Positions 1 to 7,565 of a stretch of 64,000 nucleotides of DNA are shown piece by piece. The translations under genes and the position numbers were made by a program. This DNA is from JAFDZW01 sp964404255 (GTDB lineage Bacteria > Bacteroidota > Ignavibacteria > Palsa-1295). The number at the start of each line of letters is the position of its first letter. Position 1 is the stretch's first letter. The notes below the pieces were generated by a model. That model ran no database searches and was not told the DNA's origin. It worked only from the letters and a program-made list of their open reading frames with translations. The stretch is taken from the NCBI GenBank assembly GCA_964404255.1, contig CAYOJJ010000001.1:1-64000 (forward strand). The letters run 5' to 3'.

Positions 1-16
1 GTATGGCTTGCGTAAG

Positions 17-180
17 ACGATTGGTTAGGACGTCAGGGGATTCCTCCCTTCGGTCGGAATGACAGGCTTAGTAGAGGGCAAAATAAATAATAATCCCGGA
101 TAATCCTTTAATCCCATTAATCTTGCAAATCCGCCGAGGCGGGACGGTTCAGACAAATGACAGGTGTAGTGAAGGGCTTT
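17..180 (+). repeat. Composite intergenic repeat, copy A
   Basis: Noncoding sequence built of blocks that recur at about 4650-4850 (inverted) and 9058-9250. Block 1 (about 39-75) contains the hairpin-like stretch GATTCC..GGAATGAC followed by AGGCTTAGTAGAGG. Block 2 (about 110-161) runs from AATCCCATTAATC through a small GC hairpin (CCGCCGAGGCGG) to GGTTCAGACAAATGAC. Block 3 of the other copies is absent here. No reading frame is evident. It lies beyond the 3' end of copA. Confidence 0.75.
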
Positions 181-208
181 AAATTCTCTCCCCCAACCCC
201 ACGCCCAG

Positions 209-2404
209 CTACGATACCGCTTTCCTCAATCTCAAACTATTGCCGATGACGCTTACATCGCTGAAGGCCATTGCCAAGCTGCCGATCATCGGGCTGAGCA
301 TGAAACCAAAGAATGGAAAGAGCACTCCCGCAGCGATGGGGATGCCGAGGCTGTTATAAATAAAACTGAAGAACAAATTCTGTTTGATCGTCTGTACCGT
401 TCTTCTCGATAACTCTATCGTATCGACGACAGTATGCAGATCGTCGCGGAGCAAGGTTATATCGGCGGTCTGCATTGCAATATCGGTGCCGCTGCCGATG
501 GCAAAACTTACGGTTGCCTGTGCCAGCGCCGGGGCGTCGTTAATACCATCGCCGACCATCCCGACTTTCTTGCCCTTTTCCTGCAACTGGCGAATGGTAT
601 CGCCTTTCTGATACGGCAAGACATTGGCAATGACATTCGTAATACCAACCTCGGAAGCGATCTCCTTCGCGGCAACCTCATTATCACCGGTGAGCATGAT
701 AACTTCGAGATTCATTCGCTGCAGTTTAGTAATAGCGTCCTTCACCTTCGGCTTGAGCGTCTGGCCGATCGTAAAAGAAGCGATTGCTACCTTTCCTTTG
801 GCAAGGACGATACCGTTATGATTAGCCGGTATATCGGTAATGCCAAGTTCTGCTAAGAAGGCAGGGCTTCCGATGGCGGCCTGTTCATTGCCAATTATCG
901 CGCTGATACCTTTTCCCTGTGCGGCAGAAAAATTCGTAACCGATTGTATCGCCGCGTGTTCTTCTTCAGCTTTACGTTGAATAGCCTTAGCGATAGGATG
1001 CGATGAATTGCGTTCGAGGCTCGCCGCAAGCGAAAGGATCTCGGAAGTGCTTACACCATTTAATGGCGTGACGGAAGTGATCGTGGGTTCGCTGACGGTA
1101 ACGGTGCCGGTTTTATCGAGCACGATGGTATCGAGCTTTGAAGCCAGCTCCAGTGCACTGCCTTTACGAATGAGAATACCAAGCTCGGAAGCGCGGCCGG
1201 TGCCGACCATGATCGCCGTCGGTGTTGCAAGCCCGAGCGCACATGGGCAGGCAATGATAAGCACGGAAATAAACGGCACGAGCGCCGAAGAAAACTTATC
1301 GGTTGGCGAAGCAATAAACCAAACGATAAAGGTAACGAGCGCGATGGCAATAACGCCTTGGGTGAAATAACCACTAACTTTATCGGCAAGCCGGGCAATA
1401 GGCGCTTTGCTTTCCTGAGCACGCTCTACCAAACGGACGATCTGCTGTAACACCGTTGCCTTGCCAACTCGCGTAGCGCGAAGCTGCATAATGCCATCGA
1501 GTACAATAGTCGAGCCGATGACTTCTTCGCTGATGTTCTTTCGCACCGCCTTCGATTCACCGGTGATCATCGACTCATCGACTGTCACGGTGCCTTCGGT
1601 GACAATACCATCGACCGGTATCTTCTCACCCGCGCGCACTAAGATAATATCATTCGTTTGTACTTCGGCAATATCGACCTGCGTATCACTTCCATCACGA
1701 ACCACCGTTGCGGTATTCGCCTGATGGCCAAGCAAGGCGCGCATCGCTTCGCCAGCTTTCTTTGAAGCGCGAAGCTCCATCAACCCACCGAGCAATACTA
1801 AGGTAACGATTGTCGTTGCCGCTTCATAGTAGGTGCAGATGGCAGCAGTATGAGGAAAGATCGTTGGGAAAAAAGTAACAATACCGCTATAGAGATAAGC
1901 CGTACCGACGCTCAACATAATAAGCGTATTCATATCCGGTGCTTTTGCCCGGGCTGCTTTGAAGCCGCCGCTGAAGAAATGAGAACCGCACCAGAGCACG
2001 ACAGGAGTAGCAAGAACAAATTGCAGGAGTTCGCTGCCGCCGAACTCCAGCATAAACATACTGATAATAAAGATCGGTAACGAGAGCGCGAGAGCAACGA
2101 TAAATTTTAATCGCCTCGATCGATAGAGTTTTTCGGTTTCTTCGCTGCGGAGTTCGTGTAAATCTTCTTCGGGGAGATCGACTGCTTTATAACCGATCGC
2201 ATCGACAGCCGCTTTGATCGCTGCAAGCGTTACCGCACCCGGCGCATAAGAAACTGCCGCTTCGCCGGTAGCAAGATTAACGGAGGCTCCTTCGATACCC
2301 GGTAATTTTTTAATAGCACTCTCTATGCGCGTTACACAAGCCGCGCAATCCATTCCTTCGACAAGGAAGCGTTCTTCTGCTGCTGTTGTATTCGGTTCAC
2401 GCAT
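209..2404 (-). CDS. copA: Copper-translocating P1B-type ATPase
   Basis: Heavy-metal P-type ATPase of 731 residues, predicted to export Cu(I) across the inner membrane using ATP. Visible in order: an N-terminal heavy-metal-associated domain with GMDCAAC (residues 17-23), the actuator loop TGES (281-284), the metal-site membrane helix CPC (386-388), the phosphorylation motif DKTGT (430-434), the P1B-specific HP dipeptide (SSHP, 467-470), TGDN (572-575) and the hinge GDGINDAP (618-625). The last helices carry YN (683-684) and MAFSDVS, as expected for Cu(I) selectivity. There is one metal-binding domain, and length is normal for single-HMA CopA. The start overlaps the end of copZ by 8 bases, which suggests a copZ-copA operon with translational coupling. 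All catalytic residues are present. Substrate is inferred from family motifs. Confidence 0.95.
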   Translation of the reverse strand: MREPNTTAAEERFLVEGMDCAACVTRIESAIKKLPGIEGASVNLATGEAAVSYAPGAVTLAAIKAAVDAIGYKAVDLPEEDLHELRSEETEKLYRSRRLKFIVALALSLPIFIISMFMLEFGGSELLQFVLATPVVLWCGSHFFSGGFKAARAKAPDMNTLIMLSVGTAYLYSGIVTFFPTIFPHTAAICTYYEAATTIVTLVLLGGLMELRASKKAGEAMRALLGHQANTATVVRDGSDTQVDIAEVQTNDIILVRAGEKIPVDGIVTEGTVTVDESMITGESKAVRKNISEEVIGSTIVLDGIMQLRATRVGKATVLQQIVRLVERAQESKAPIARLADKVSGYFTQGVIAIALVTFIVWFIASPTDKFSSALVPFISVLIIACPCALGLATPTAIMVGTGRASELGILIRKGSALELASKLDTIVLDKTGTVTVSEPTITSVTPLNGVSTSEILSLAASLERNSSHPIAKAIQRKAEEEHAAIQSVTNFSAAQGKGISAIIGNEQAAIGSPAFLAELGITDIPANHNGIVLAKGKVAIASFTIGQTLKPKVKDAITKLQRMNLEVIMLTGDNEVAAKEIASEVGITNVIANVLPYQKGDTIRQLQEKGKKVGMVGDGINDAPALAQATVSFAIGSGTDIAMQTADITLLRDDLHTVVDTIELSRRTVQTIKQNLFFSFIYNSLGIPIAAGVLFPFFGFMLSPMIGSLAMAFSDVSVIGNSLRLRKAVS

Positions 2405-2615
2405 GTTCGCCTACTACCTGGTAGCCGGCCGCTTCAATCGCTTCTTTGAGTGCTGCTTTGCTGATCTGATGTTCGTCGTATGTCACATCGGCCGTATTCT
2501 GTTCGAGCGAAACGGCCACGTCTTTCACTCCGGGTTTCGAACGCAAAGAATTCGTCACACTGCGGACACAGCCATTGCAATGCATCCCTTCGATCTGTAG
2601 CGTAGTATGGGTCAT
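2397..2615 (-). CDS. copZ: Copper chaperone, heavy-metal-associated domain protein
   Basis: Small 72-residue protein that is a single heavy-metal-associated (ferredoxin-like) domain with the metal-binding motif GMHCNGC (about residues 10-16). Members of this family carry Cu(I) in the cytoplasm and hand it to CopA. The frame is open further upstream to 2690, but the family starts immediately before the domain, so ATG at 2615 is chosen. It lies directly upstream of and overlaps copA, supporting a shared transcript and a chaperone-to-pump relationship. No MerR- or CsoR-type regulator is adjacent, so control is not visible. Confidence 0.88.
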   Translation of the reverse strand: MTHTTLQIEGMHCNGCVRSVTNSLRSKPGVKDVAVSLEQNTADVTYDEHQISKAALKEAIEAAGYQVVGEHA

Positions 2616-2694
2616 ACGTATCTTTTTTTCTGTATACGGTATCCTGTTCTTAGCGTTACAACAGTTTTTGAATGAGAAAGGATGTACCAAATAA

Positions 2695-2724
2695 AAAAGG
2701 GATACCAGAGCGGCATCCCTTTTA
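2695..2724 (-). terminator. Intrinsic terminator after nuoD
   Basis: Stem AAAAGGGAT (2695-2703) pairs with ATCCCTTTT (2715-2723), with an inner CC/GG pair, and is flanked by A and T tracts. It sits between the nuoD stop (2745) and the copZ start (2615), separating the two minus-strand operons. The symmetric A/T tracts would also allow function in the other direction. Confidence 0.7.
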
Positions 2725-2744
2725 TAAATAAAAGTAGCTTACGC

Positions 2745-4019
2745 TTACTTATCGGCTTCGCCCATGATCGGGTCGATAGAGCCGATGATTGCTACAACGT
2801 CCGAGATCATCGCCCCTTCAAGCAGGCGCGATAAGCCTTGCAGATTTACAAAGCTTGGCGAGCGGATCTTACTGCGCCAGGGCTGGCCCGTACCATCGGA
2901 AACGAGGTACCAACCGAGTTCGCCTTTCGAGCCTTCGATCGCGCCGTAGCTCTCGCCTTTCGGCGGCTGCTGGCCGAAATTTACCAGCATAAAGTCGTTA
3001 ATAAGATCTTCCATCGATGTATAGATCTCGCCCTTGCGCGGCAGCACGTTCTTCACGTCATGCGCAATGACCTCGCCCTTTTCGCGTTCGAGCAGATCGA
3101 GACACTGGCGGCAGATCTTAATACTTTCCGTGACTTCATCGAAGCGCACGAAGTAGCGGGCAAGCGCATCGCACTCGCTGCGCGTGATGACATTAAAATC
3201 GAGTTCAGGGTAAATGAGATACGGTTCGTCGCGGCGAAGATCGTAGGGAATGCCGCAGCCGCGGAGGTTCGGGCCGGTCCAGCCGATTTCCAGCGCTTCG
3301 TTCGGCGGCATAATGCCGATGTTCTCGCAGCGCTCGATGAAGATACGATTCTTATGCAGCATGGCGGAAATTTCTTTCGTCGCTTCCGGCAGGCCGTTTA
3401 AGAAATCGCGGATCATCTTGATGCACTCCGGCGTGATATCCTGAGCCATACCGCCGATACGCATATAACTTACGGTGAAACGAACACCGGTAAGCACATC
3501 GTAGATATCGTAGATTTTCTCACGCTCACGAAGCGCCCAGACGAATACCGTCAGCGCGCCGACATCCATCGCCATAGCGCCTGCTGCCATAAGGTGCGAA
3601 CTGATACGCGCCAGTTCGCAGGCAAGCGTACGCAGGATTTGTGCACGGCGCGGCACTTCGACCTTCATGAGTTTCTCGACGGCCATTGTATAGGCCACGT
3701 TATTAGCGATCGGCGAGATATAATCCAGGCGATCGGTATGTGGAATATACTCATGATAGGTCATATTCTCGGCGAGCTTTTCGTAGCCGCGATGCAGGTA
3801 GCCGAGTTCGCACTTGGCGCTGATCACGAGTTCGCCATCGAGACGCAGTACGACGCGGAGCACCCCGTGTGTTGCCGGATGCTGCGGACCCATATTCAGG
3901 ATCATTTCATGATCGAGCGAATCCTCATCGATCTGCACGCTGGTATCTTTCGAGAGCAGCGCTTCGATGATGGCTTCGTTCGGGGCTTCGCTTCTTGAAT
4001 AGCGGGTTTCTTGTATCAT
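2745..4019 (-). CDS. nuoD: NADH-quinone oxidoreductase subunit D
   Basis: 49-kDa subunit of respiratory complex I (424 residues), located in the peripheral arm at the quinone-binding site. Family signatures are GPQHPATHG (about residues 43-51) and ELGYLHRGYEK (about 72-82). The C terminus has SKGELGWYLVSDG and ends in SIDPIMGEADK, so the protein is complete. It follows nuoC by 24 bases on the same strand. The other complex I genes are not in the window: downstream is a terminator and the copper operon, upstream of nuoC is repeat DNA. Complex I genes must therefore be split across loci if the enzyme is functional. Confidence 0.96.
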   Translation of the reverse strand: MIQETRYSRSEAPNEAIIEALLSKDTSVQIDEDSLDHEMILNMGPQHPATHGVLRVVLRLDGELVISAKCELGYLHRGYEKLAENMTYHEYIPHTDRLDYISPIANNVAYTMAVEKLMKVEVPRRAQILRTLACELARISSHLMAAGAMAMDVGALTVFVWALREREKIYDIYDVLTGVRFTVSYMRIGGMAQDITPECIKMIRDFLNGLPEATKEISAMLHKNRIFIERCENIGIMPPNEALEIGWTGPNLRGCGIPYDLRRDEPYLIYPELDFNVITRSECDALARYFVRFDEVTESIKICRQCLDLLEREKGEVIAHDVKNVLPRKGEIYTSMEDLINDFMLVNFGQQPPKGESYGAIEGSKGELGWYLVSDGTGQPWRSKIRSPSFVNLQGLSRLLEGAMISDVVAIIGSIDPIMGEADK

Positions 4020-4043
4020 GATCGAAAATCGGTAGGAGAGAGC

Positions 4044-4541
4044 TTAGTTCAGGTTCATCTTTTGCAGGTCCGAATCGATCGGCAGAGGGATCGAGCCTGG
4101 TACGCCGGTCAGCGGGAAGTCCTTACGTAATGGGTGGTACTGGTAATCCTCCGGCATATACATTCTTCGCAGATCGTGATGTCCGTCGAAGACGATGCCC
4201 ATCATATCGTAGGCTTCGCGCTCATTCCAGGAGGCACCGCTCCAGATGGAGGTAACGCTCGGGATATGCGGGTCGCGCTCATCGCAGCGGACCTTCAAAA
4301 AGATGCGCTGTTTTGAATTGGGGTTACGCAGATTATAGGTCATCTCGAAGCGCATCTTGCGCTCGAACCTATCGATACTCACGGTATCGATAAAATGCGT
4401 GAATCCGAATTGCTCTTTCAGCGCTTTCGCCGCTGCAACCAGATGCTCGCGAGCTAGAAGGGCGCACGGGGTACCGTTTATATCGATGGCCTCAAACGAA
4501 AAGCCCGGCACCGCAGCCTGTAATTGATCGAACGTGAACAT
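4044..4541 (-). CDS. nuoC: NADH-quinone oxidoreductase subunit C
   Basis: 30-kDa subunit of complex I, 165 residues, peripheral arm. The conserved core is visible: PSVTSIWSGASWNEREAYDM followed by GIVFDGHHDLRRMYMPEDY and HPLRKDFPLTG. The frame stays open upstream to 4721, but that extension translates intergenic repeat copy B and is proline-rich nonsense, so ATG at 4541 (protein start MFTFDQLQAAVPGF) is chosen. It pairs with nuoD just downstream. In many bacteria nuoB precedes nuoC; here it is absent. Confidence 0.95.
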   Translation of the reverse strand: MFTFDQLQAAVPGFSFEAIDINGTPCALLAREHLVAAAKALKEQFGFTHFIDTVSIDRFERKMRFEMTYNLRNPNSKQRIFLKVRCDERDPHIPSVTSIWSGASWNEREAYDMMGIVFDGHHDLRRMYMPEDYQYHPLRKDFPLTGVPGSIPLPIDSDLQKMNLN

Positions 4542-4649
4542 AGGACAACTATAACACCGGCAGGGAAAAGATTGTGCTCGGAGAATGGGGTTCGGGGTCG
4601 GGGGTTCAGGGTTCGGAATTGAGGTCTGGAAAACATAGTCACCCCCTTC

Positions 4650-4850
4650 TGAATTGTCATCGCGAGGAGCCGGAGGCGACGTGGCGATCCGAGGACTCAA
4701 TTGTCTGAACCGTCCCGCCACGGCGGATTTGTAAGATTAATGGGATTATTGGGATTTCTGGGATTATGCTAGTTCTTCTTCAAGGCCTTTACTAAACCTG
4801 TCATTCCGAACGAAGAGAGGAATCCCTATAATGTCATAGCCAGTGGTATT
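4650..4850 (-). repeat. Composite intergenic repeat, copy B (inverted)
   Basis: Inverted copy of the composite repeat seen at 17-180 and 9058-9250, with all three blocks. Block 3 (about 4657-4700) reads TGTCATCGCGAGGAGCCGG then CGACGTGGCGATCC; block 2 is at about 4705-4760, including the hairpin CCGCCACGGCGG; block 1 is at about 4785-4830 (CCTGTCATTCCGAACGAAG..GAGGAATCCC). It fills the gap between nuoC and the T9SS gene at 4964. The rest of the gap (4851-4963) holds nothing I recognise. Confidence 0.75.
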
Positions 4851-4963
4851 ATGAGTTCTCACAGACTGAAGTGTGGTGTGGGTCTTAGCACGAGGGTGAC
4901 GGATTTCGGGAGAAATTAGAGATTATTGGATGATTTATGCTTCTCGTCTTGCAATATATCAGT

Positions 4964-6637
4964 TTATTGATGGACTACTATTTTCGTCTTAGAAATAATA
5001 GTATTATAGTTAGTGTCACTAACCAGTTCTACTGTATATACTCCTGCTAAGAGCCCTCTTGTAGACAATTGAAATGGCTCCTTTGAAGTGCAGGGTAAAA
5101 GCTTGCTTTTATATATTTCCTTGCCTGAAATATCTCTGATAATAATATCACAATTTCCTGAAATAGAAGATGGGAAAGAAATCCAGAAGCTTCCTGATGA
5201 AGAGACAGGATTAGGGTATATAGTAAGAGTAGGGATCGCTTCCACAGTTGATGGTCCGGACACGCCAGATAGGTCACAAAGAATTTCACCTTTAATCGAA
5301 AAGCTACCAGGTCTAAAACTTAAGGAATCAATTTTGATTTCCAAATCCTGAAGAGTACATTTCAAATTAGTATCTCTAACTTCTATTGGATTGGAAACGC
5401 CAAGCGATGGTTGAAGTCTACAAGCATGAAAATTGCTAGAAATAGGCAGAAAGTCCACATAATCTCTAGATGGGTTGAGAGAATAAGCTTTGGAAATTAC
5501 AGTATAATACTCTAAACTTGGGTGTGGCACAAAAAAACTGTTGTACGTCGGTGAGTTATCAATAATAGTAAAGGCGTTATTAAGAGTGCCTTGTTTTGTA
5601 AGTACTGCGATTGCTTCACCACCGCTCCCGGTAGGTGACCCACCAAAGAAGCAAATGAGCTGTCCGCTTGCATCTCTGATCATATTTTGACATCTTGCCT
5701 TTGCAAATAGTCCATAAAGGGTGGCAGATGTTAAGTGATTGACCTCTTGAAAATCTAAGAGGATCGAAAAATTATTGGTGTCAGCGGAATATGTCCAAAT
5801 ATCCATTGATCCATTCTCTTCTAACAACATACAACTCGGAACCATAGCAATGCCCTTACAGTGGTAAGTATCTTGATTTAGTAATTTTCCGTTTGAAGTT
5901 AATTTTATAAGTGAAAGAAGTTTTTGGGATTCGTCAAAATCGGACACCACAGTAGTTTGCAAGGCAATAATAGTTGTCGAATCAGATTTTTCAATAAACC
6001 AGTTAGCAGAAGTGGCTTGCGCGGAATCAATATCCAAGGAATATTCTCGTGACCACTCTGGAATTCCTTTCCCGTCTATTTTGATAATTAGTCCATGCAT
6101 TTCATTAGGATGATACTTTGTGGGCGAGAGGGCAGTCCTAGATCCTAGCAATATTCCTCCTCCATCTTGAGTACAGAAGCTCTTGTGAACCTCATTGCCA
6201 AAATCGTAAGTATTAAACCATAAAACATTTCCATTGAAATCGGAGCTAAGAGCAAATGGAAGAACTATATTGTACTTGTTTGTTAAATATCCAGAGACAA
6301 GTATGAAGTTGGCTGAAGTTGATATACTCTTTACATAGAATTCGTGCTTATCAACGTTATAAAATCGAGACCAAATGATCTGTCCCGAAGCGGAATACCT
6401 TACCATTGCAGGGCCAAACCCGCTACTAATGGTGTTTAATTCACCACATGTAATAATGGACCCGTCAGGCAAAATTGCTGCGGATTCTGGATAAAAAGTA
6501 GTATCGCTCCAAAAAGCTTTTTCAATTAGTGGTTGAGCTTGTAATTCGTACCCTTCAAATGATACTCGTGATTGGGCGATATAACAATCGGGATTTAGTA
6601 GTAAAAGAAGAAGAATAGGGAGAATGGAATTCACCAT
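4964..6637 (-). CDS. Secreted T9SS type A sorting domain protein, unknown function
   Basis: Protein of 557 residues with an N-terminal hydrophobic signal peptide (about residues 1-22, LLLLLLNPDCYIAQ) and a C-terminal T9SS type A sorting domain (last about 85 residues; LTIYPNPVSSSGSFWIS, then a GKEIYKS-like strand and LLAGVYTVELVS). The central part resembles loosely repeated beta-propeller or delta-60-type secreted repeats (for example ILPDGSIITCGE and ALSSDFNGNVLWFN), but I do not recognise an enzyme. By family knowledge it would be exported by Sec and then T9SS and either anchored or released. The gene is clearly more AT-rich than its neighbours and is flanked by repeats and the XRE pair, which hints at later acquisition. 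Confidence 0.8.
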   Translation of the reverse strand: MVNSILPILLLLLLNPDCYIAQSRVSFEGYELQAQPLIEKAFWSDTTFYPESAAILPDGSIITCGELNTISSGFGPAMVRYSASGQIIWSRFYNVDKHEFYVKSISTSANFILVSGYLTNKYNIVLPFALSSDFNGNVLWFNTYDFGNEVHKSFCTQDGGGILLGSRTALSPTKYHPNEMHGLIIKIDGKGIPEWSREYSLDIDSAQATSANWFIEKSDSTTIIALQTTVVSDFDESQKLLSLIKLTSNGKLLNQDTYHCKGIAMVPSCMLLEENGSMDIWTYSADTNNFSILLDFQEVNHLTSATLYGLFAKARCQNMIRDASGQLICFFGGSPTGSGGEAIAVLTKQGTLNNAFTIIDNSPTYNSFFVPHPSLEYYTVISKAYSLNPSRDYVDFLPISSNFHACRLQPSLGVSNPIEVRDTNLKCTLQDLEIKIDSLSFRPGSFSIKGEILCDLSGVSGPSTVEAIPTLTIYPNPVSSSGSFWISFPSSISGNCDIIIRDISGKEIYKSKLLPCTSKEPFQLSTRGLLAGVYTVELVSDTNYNTIISKTKIVVHQ

Positions 6638-6778
6638 AAATATATAAAGAAAATATCTATATCTGCTATTATAATTAGACAGCTATACGCTGAAATGGTT
6701 ACATTAACAAATAACGTTCTTTTATCTTCTAGCAAAAGTTAAAAAAGAGCAGGGCTATTTATTAAGCATTTGACTATC

Positions 6779-7018
6779 CTATTTATCTTTCTTCAAATAT
6801 TCTTTATACCCATCTTTTTTTATCAGGGCCTCCAAGTCCACCTTAAGAGCTTTAGCAATAACCTCTAATTTGACAACTGTAATTGCATATCTTCCTAATT
6901 CAACATCGTTTATATATGTCCTGCTAATTTTAGAAATGATAGCAAGATCATCTAAAGTGTAGCCTTTGGAGTGTCTGATTTGCTTTATGTTCTCGCCAAT
7001 AATGCGCTTTATATCCAT
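6779..7018 (-). CDS. Small XRE-family helix-turn-helix regulator
   Basis: Single-domain DNA-binding protein of 79 residues. The helix-turn-helix spans about residues 5-60 (IIGENIKQIRHSKGYTLDD, then ISKISRTYINDVELGR, then LEVIAKALKVDLEALI), followed by a short lysine-rich tail. ATG at 7018 is chosen because the HTH begins right after it; an upstream ATG at 7051 would add 11 unlikely residues. It is divergent from another XRE gene at 7147, and the space between them contains a perfect 15-bp inverted repeat. Proteins of this size include phage Cro/CI-like repressors and restriction-modification controllers, but no such genes are adjacent. AT-rich like its neighbour at 4964. Confidence 0.82.
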   Translation of the reverse strand: MDIKRIIGENIKQIRHSKGYTLDDLAIISKISRTYINDVELGRYAITVVKLEVIAKALKVDLEALIKKDGYKEYLKKDK

Positions 7019-7056
7019 AACGCAAAGTAGCAAGCAATTCTTTTTGAACAAGCCAA

Positions 7057-7099
7057 GTATACACGGATAAATGTTGTATATTTGTTTATCCGTGTATAC
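7057..7099. promoter_or_regulatory. Perfect inverted repeat between divergent XRE genes, likely operator
   Basis: GTATACACGGATAAA (7057-7071) is exactly mirrored by TTTATCCGTGTATAC (7085-7099) with a 13-base AT-rich spacer. It lies 38 bases before the minus-strand XRE start and 47 before the plus-strand one. The spacer contains TATATTTG (7077-7084), a match to the Bacteroidota -7 consensus TAnnTTTG reading toward the gene at 7147; no clear -33 TTTG is seen. A dyad of this length centred between two HTH genes is most simply an autoregulatory operator. Binding is inferred. Confidence 0.7.
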
Positions 7100-7146
7100 G
7101 CGGCTGATTTTCTTCGAAATTGTTGATAATTTCTAATGATAATACC

Positions 7147-7368
7147 ATGATACTACAAGCAATTGTGAGCGAAAACATTCGAGGCTTCCGGATTCTGCGG
7201 GGGCTGACCCAGGAAGCGCTGGCTGCAAAATCCGGAATGACTACTAATTTTCTTTCTGCCTTCGAGCGGGGGAAATCGGGATTGGGACTCAGGAGTGTTG
7301 AAAAAATAGCAAAGGTATTGAAGGTAGAGCCGAATGTCTTGCTTATTAAAGATGCATTCAAGCAATAA
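7147..7368 (+). CDS. Small XRE-family helix-turn-helix regulator
   Basis: 73-residue protein that is almost entirely an HTH_3 domain: SENIRGFRILRGLTQEALA, SGMTTNFLSAFERGKSG, then VEKIAKVLKVEPNVLL. ATG at 7147 is chosen; an in-frame TTG at 7120 would add nine residues and bring the start nearer the operator. Divergent from the XRE gene at 6779-7018 with a shared perfect inverted repeat between them. It is more GC-rich than that partner, and the two are only distantly similar, so they are not a recent duplication. A third gene of this class is at 32688. Targets are unknown. Confidence 0.82.
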   Translation: MILQAIVSENIRGFRILRGLTQEALAAKSGMTTNFLSAFERGKSGLGLRSVEKIAKVLKVEPNVLLIKDAFKQ

Positions 7369-7454
7369 CTATTTTATCTGGTATATAAGGATGGAGTTCG
7401 CCGAGGCAGAAGATAAGTCACTCTAACGTTTTAATGAATCGTCTTATACAATAC

Positions 7455-7545
7455 ATTACTATCTGGCCCTTATCGGGCCTCCAGGCCGTGCTCCGTAGCC
7501 GCGAAACAAATCATAATATAGCCGCGTAGCTCGGTGGGTAAAATT
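7455..7545. repeat. GC-rich hairpin-containing intergenic element
   Basis: Within the 197-base gap between the XRE gene and the gene at 7566. It contains the hairpin GGCCC-TTATC-GGGCC (7465-7479) and the phrases CCGTGCTCCGTAGCCGCG and AGCCGCGTAGCTCGG. Its style matches the element at 8880-8940. No reading frame is evident. The boundaries are approximate. Confidence 0.4.
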
Positions 7546-7565
7546 TCCGCTATCCCATTGCGCTT

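Noticed and set aside
4542..4721. Upstream extension of nuoC by 60 residues
   Set aside because: It translates repeat copy B into proline-rich text, and the NuoC family begins near the ATG at 4541.
6779..7368. XRE pair as restriction-modification controllers or phage CI/Cro
   Set aside because: No methyltransferase, endonuclease, integrase or phage structural gene is in the neighbourhood.
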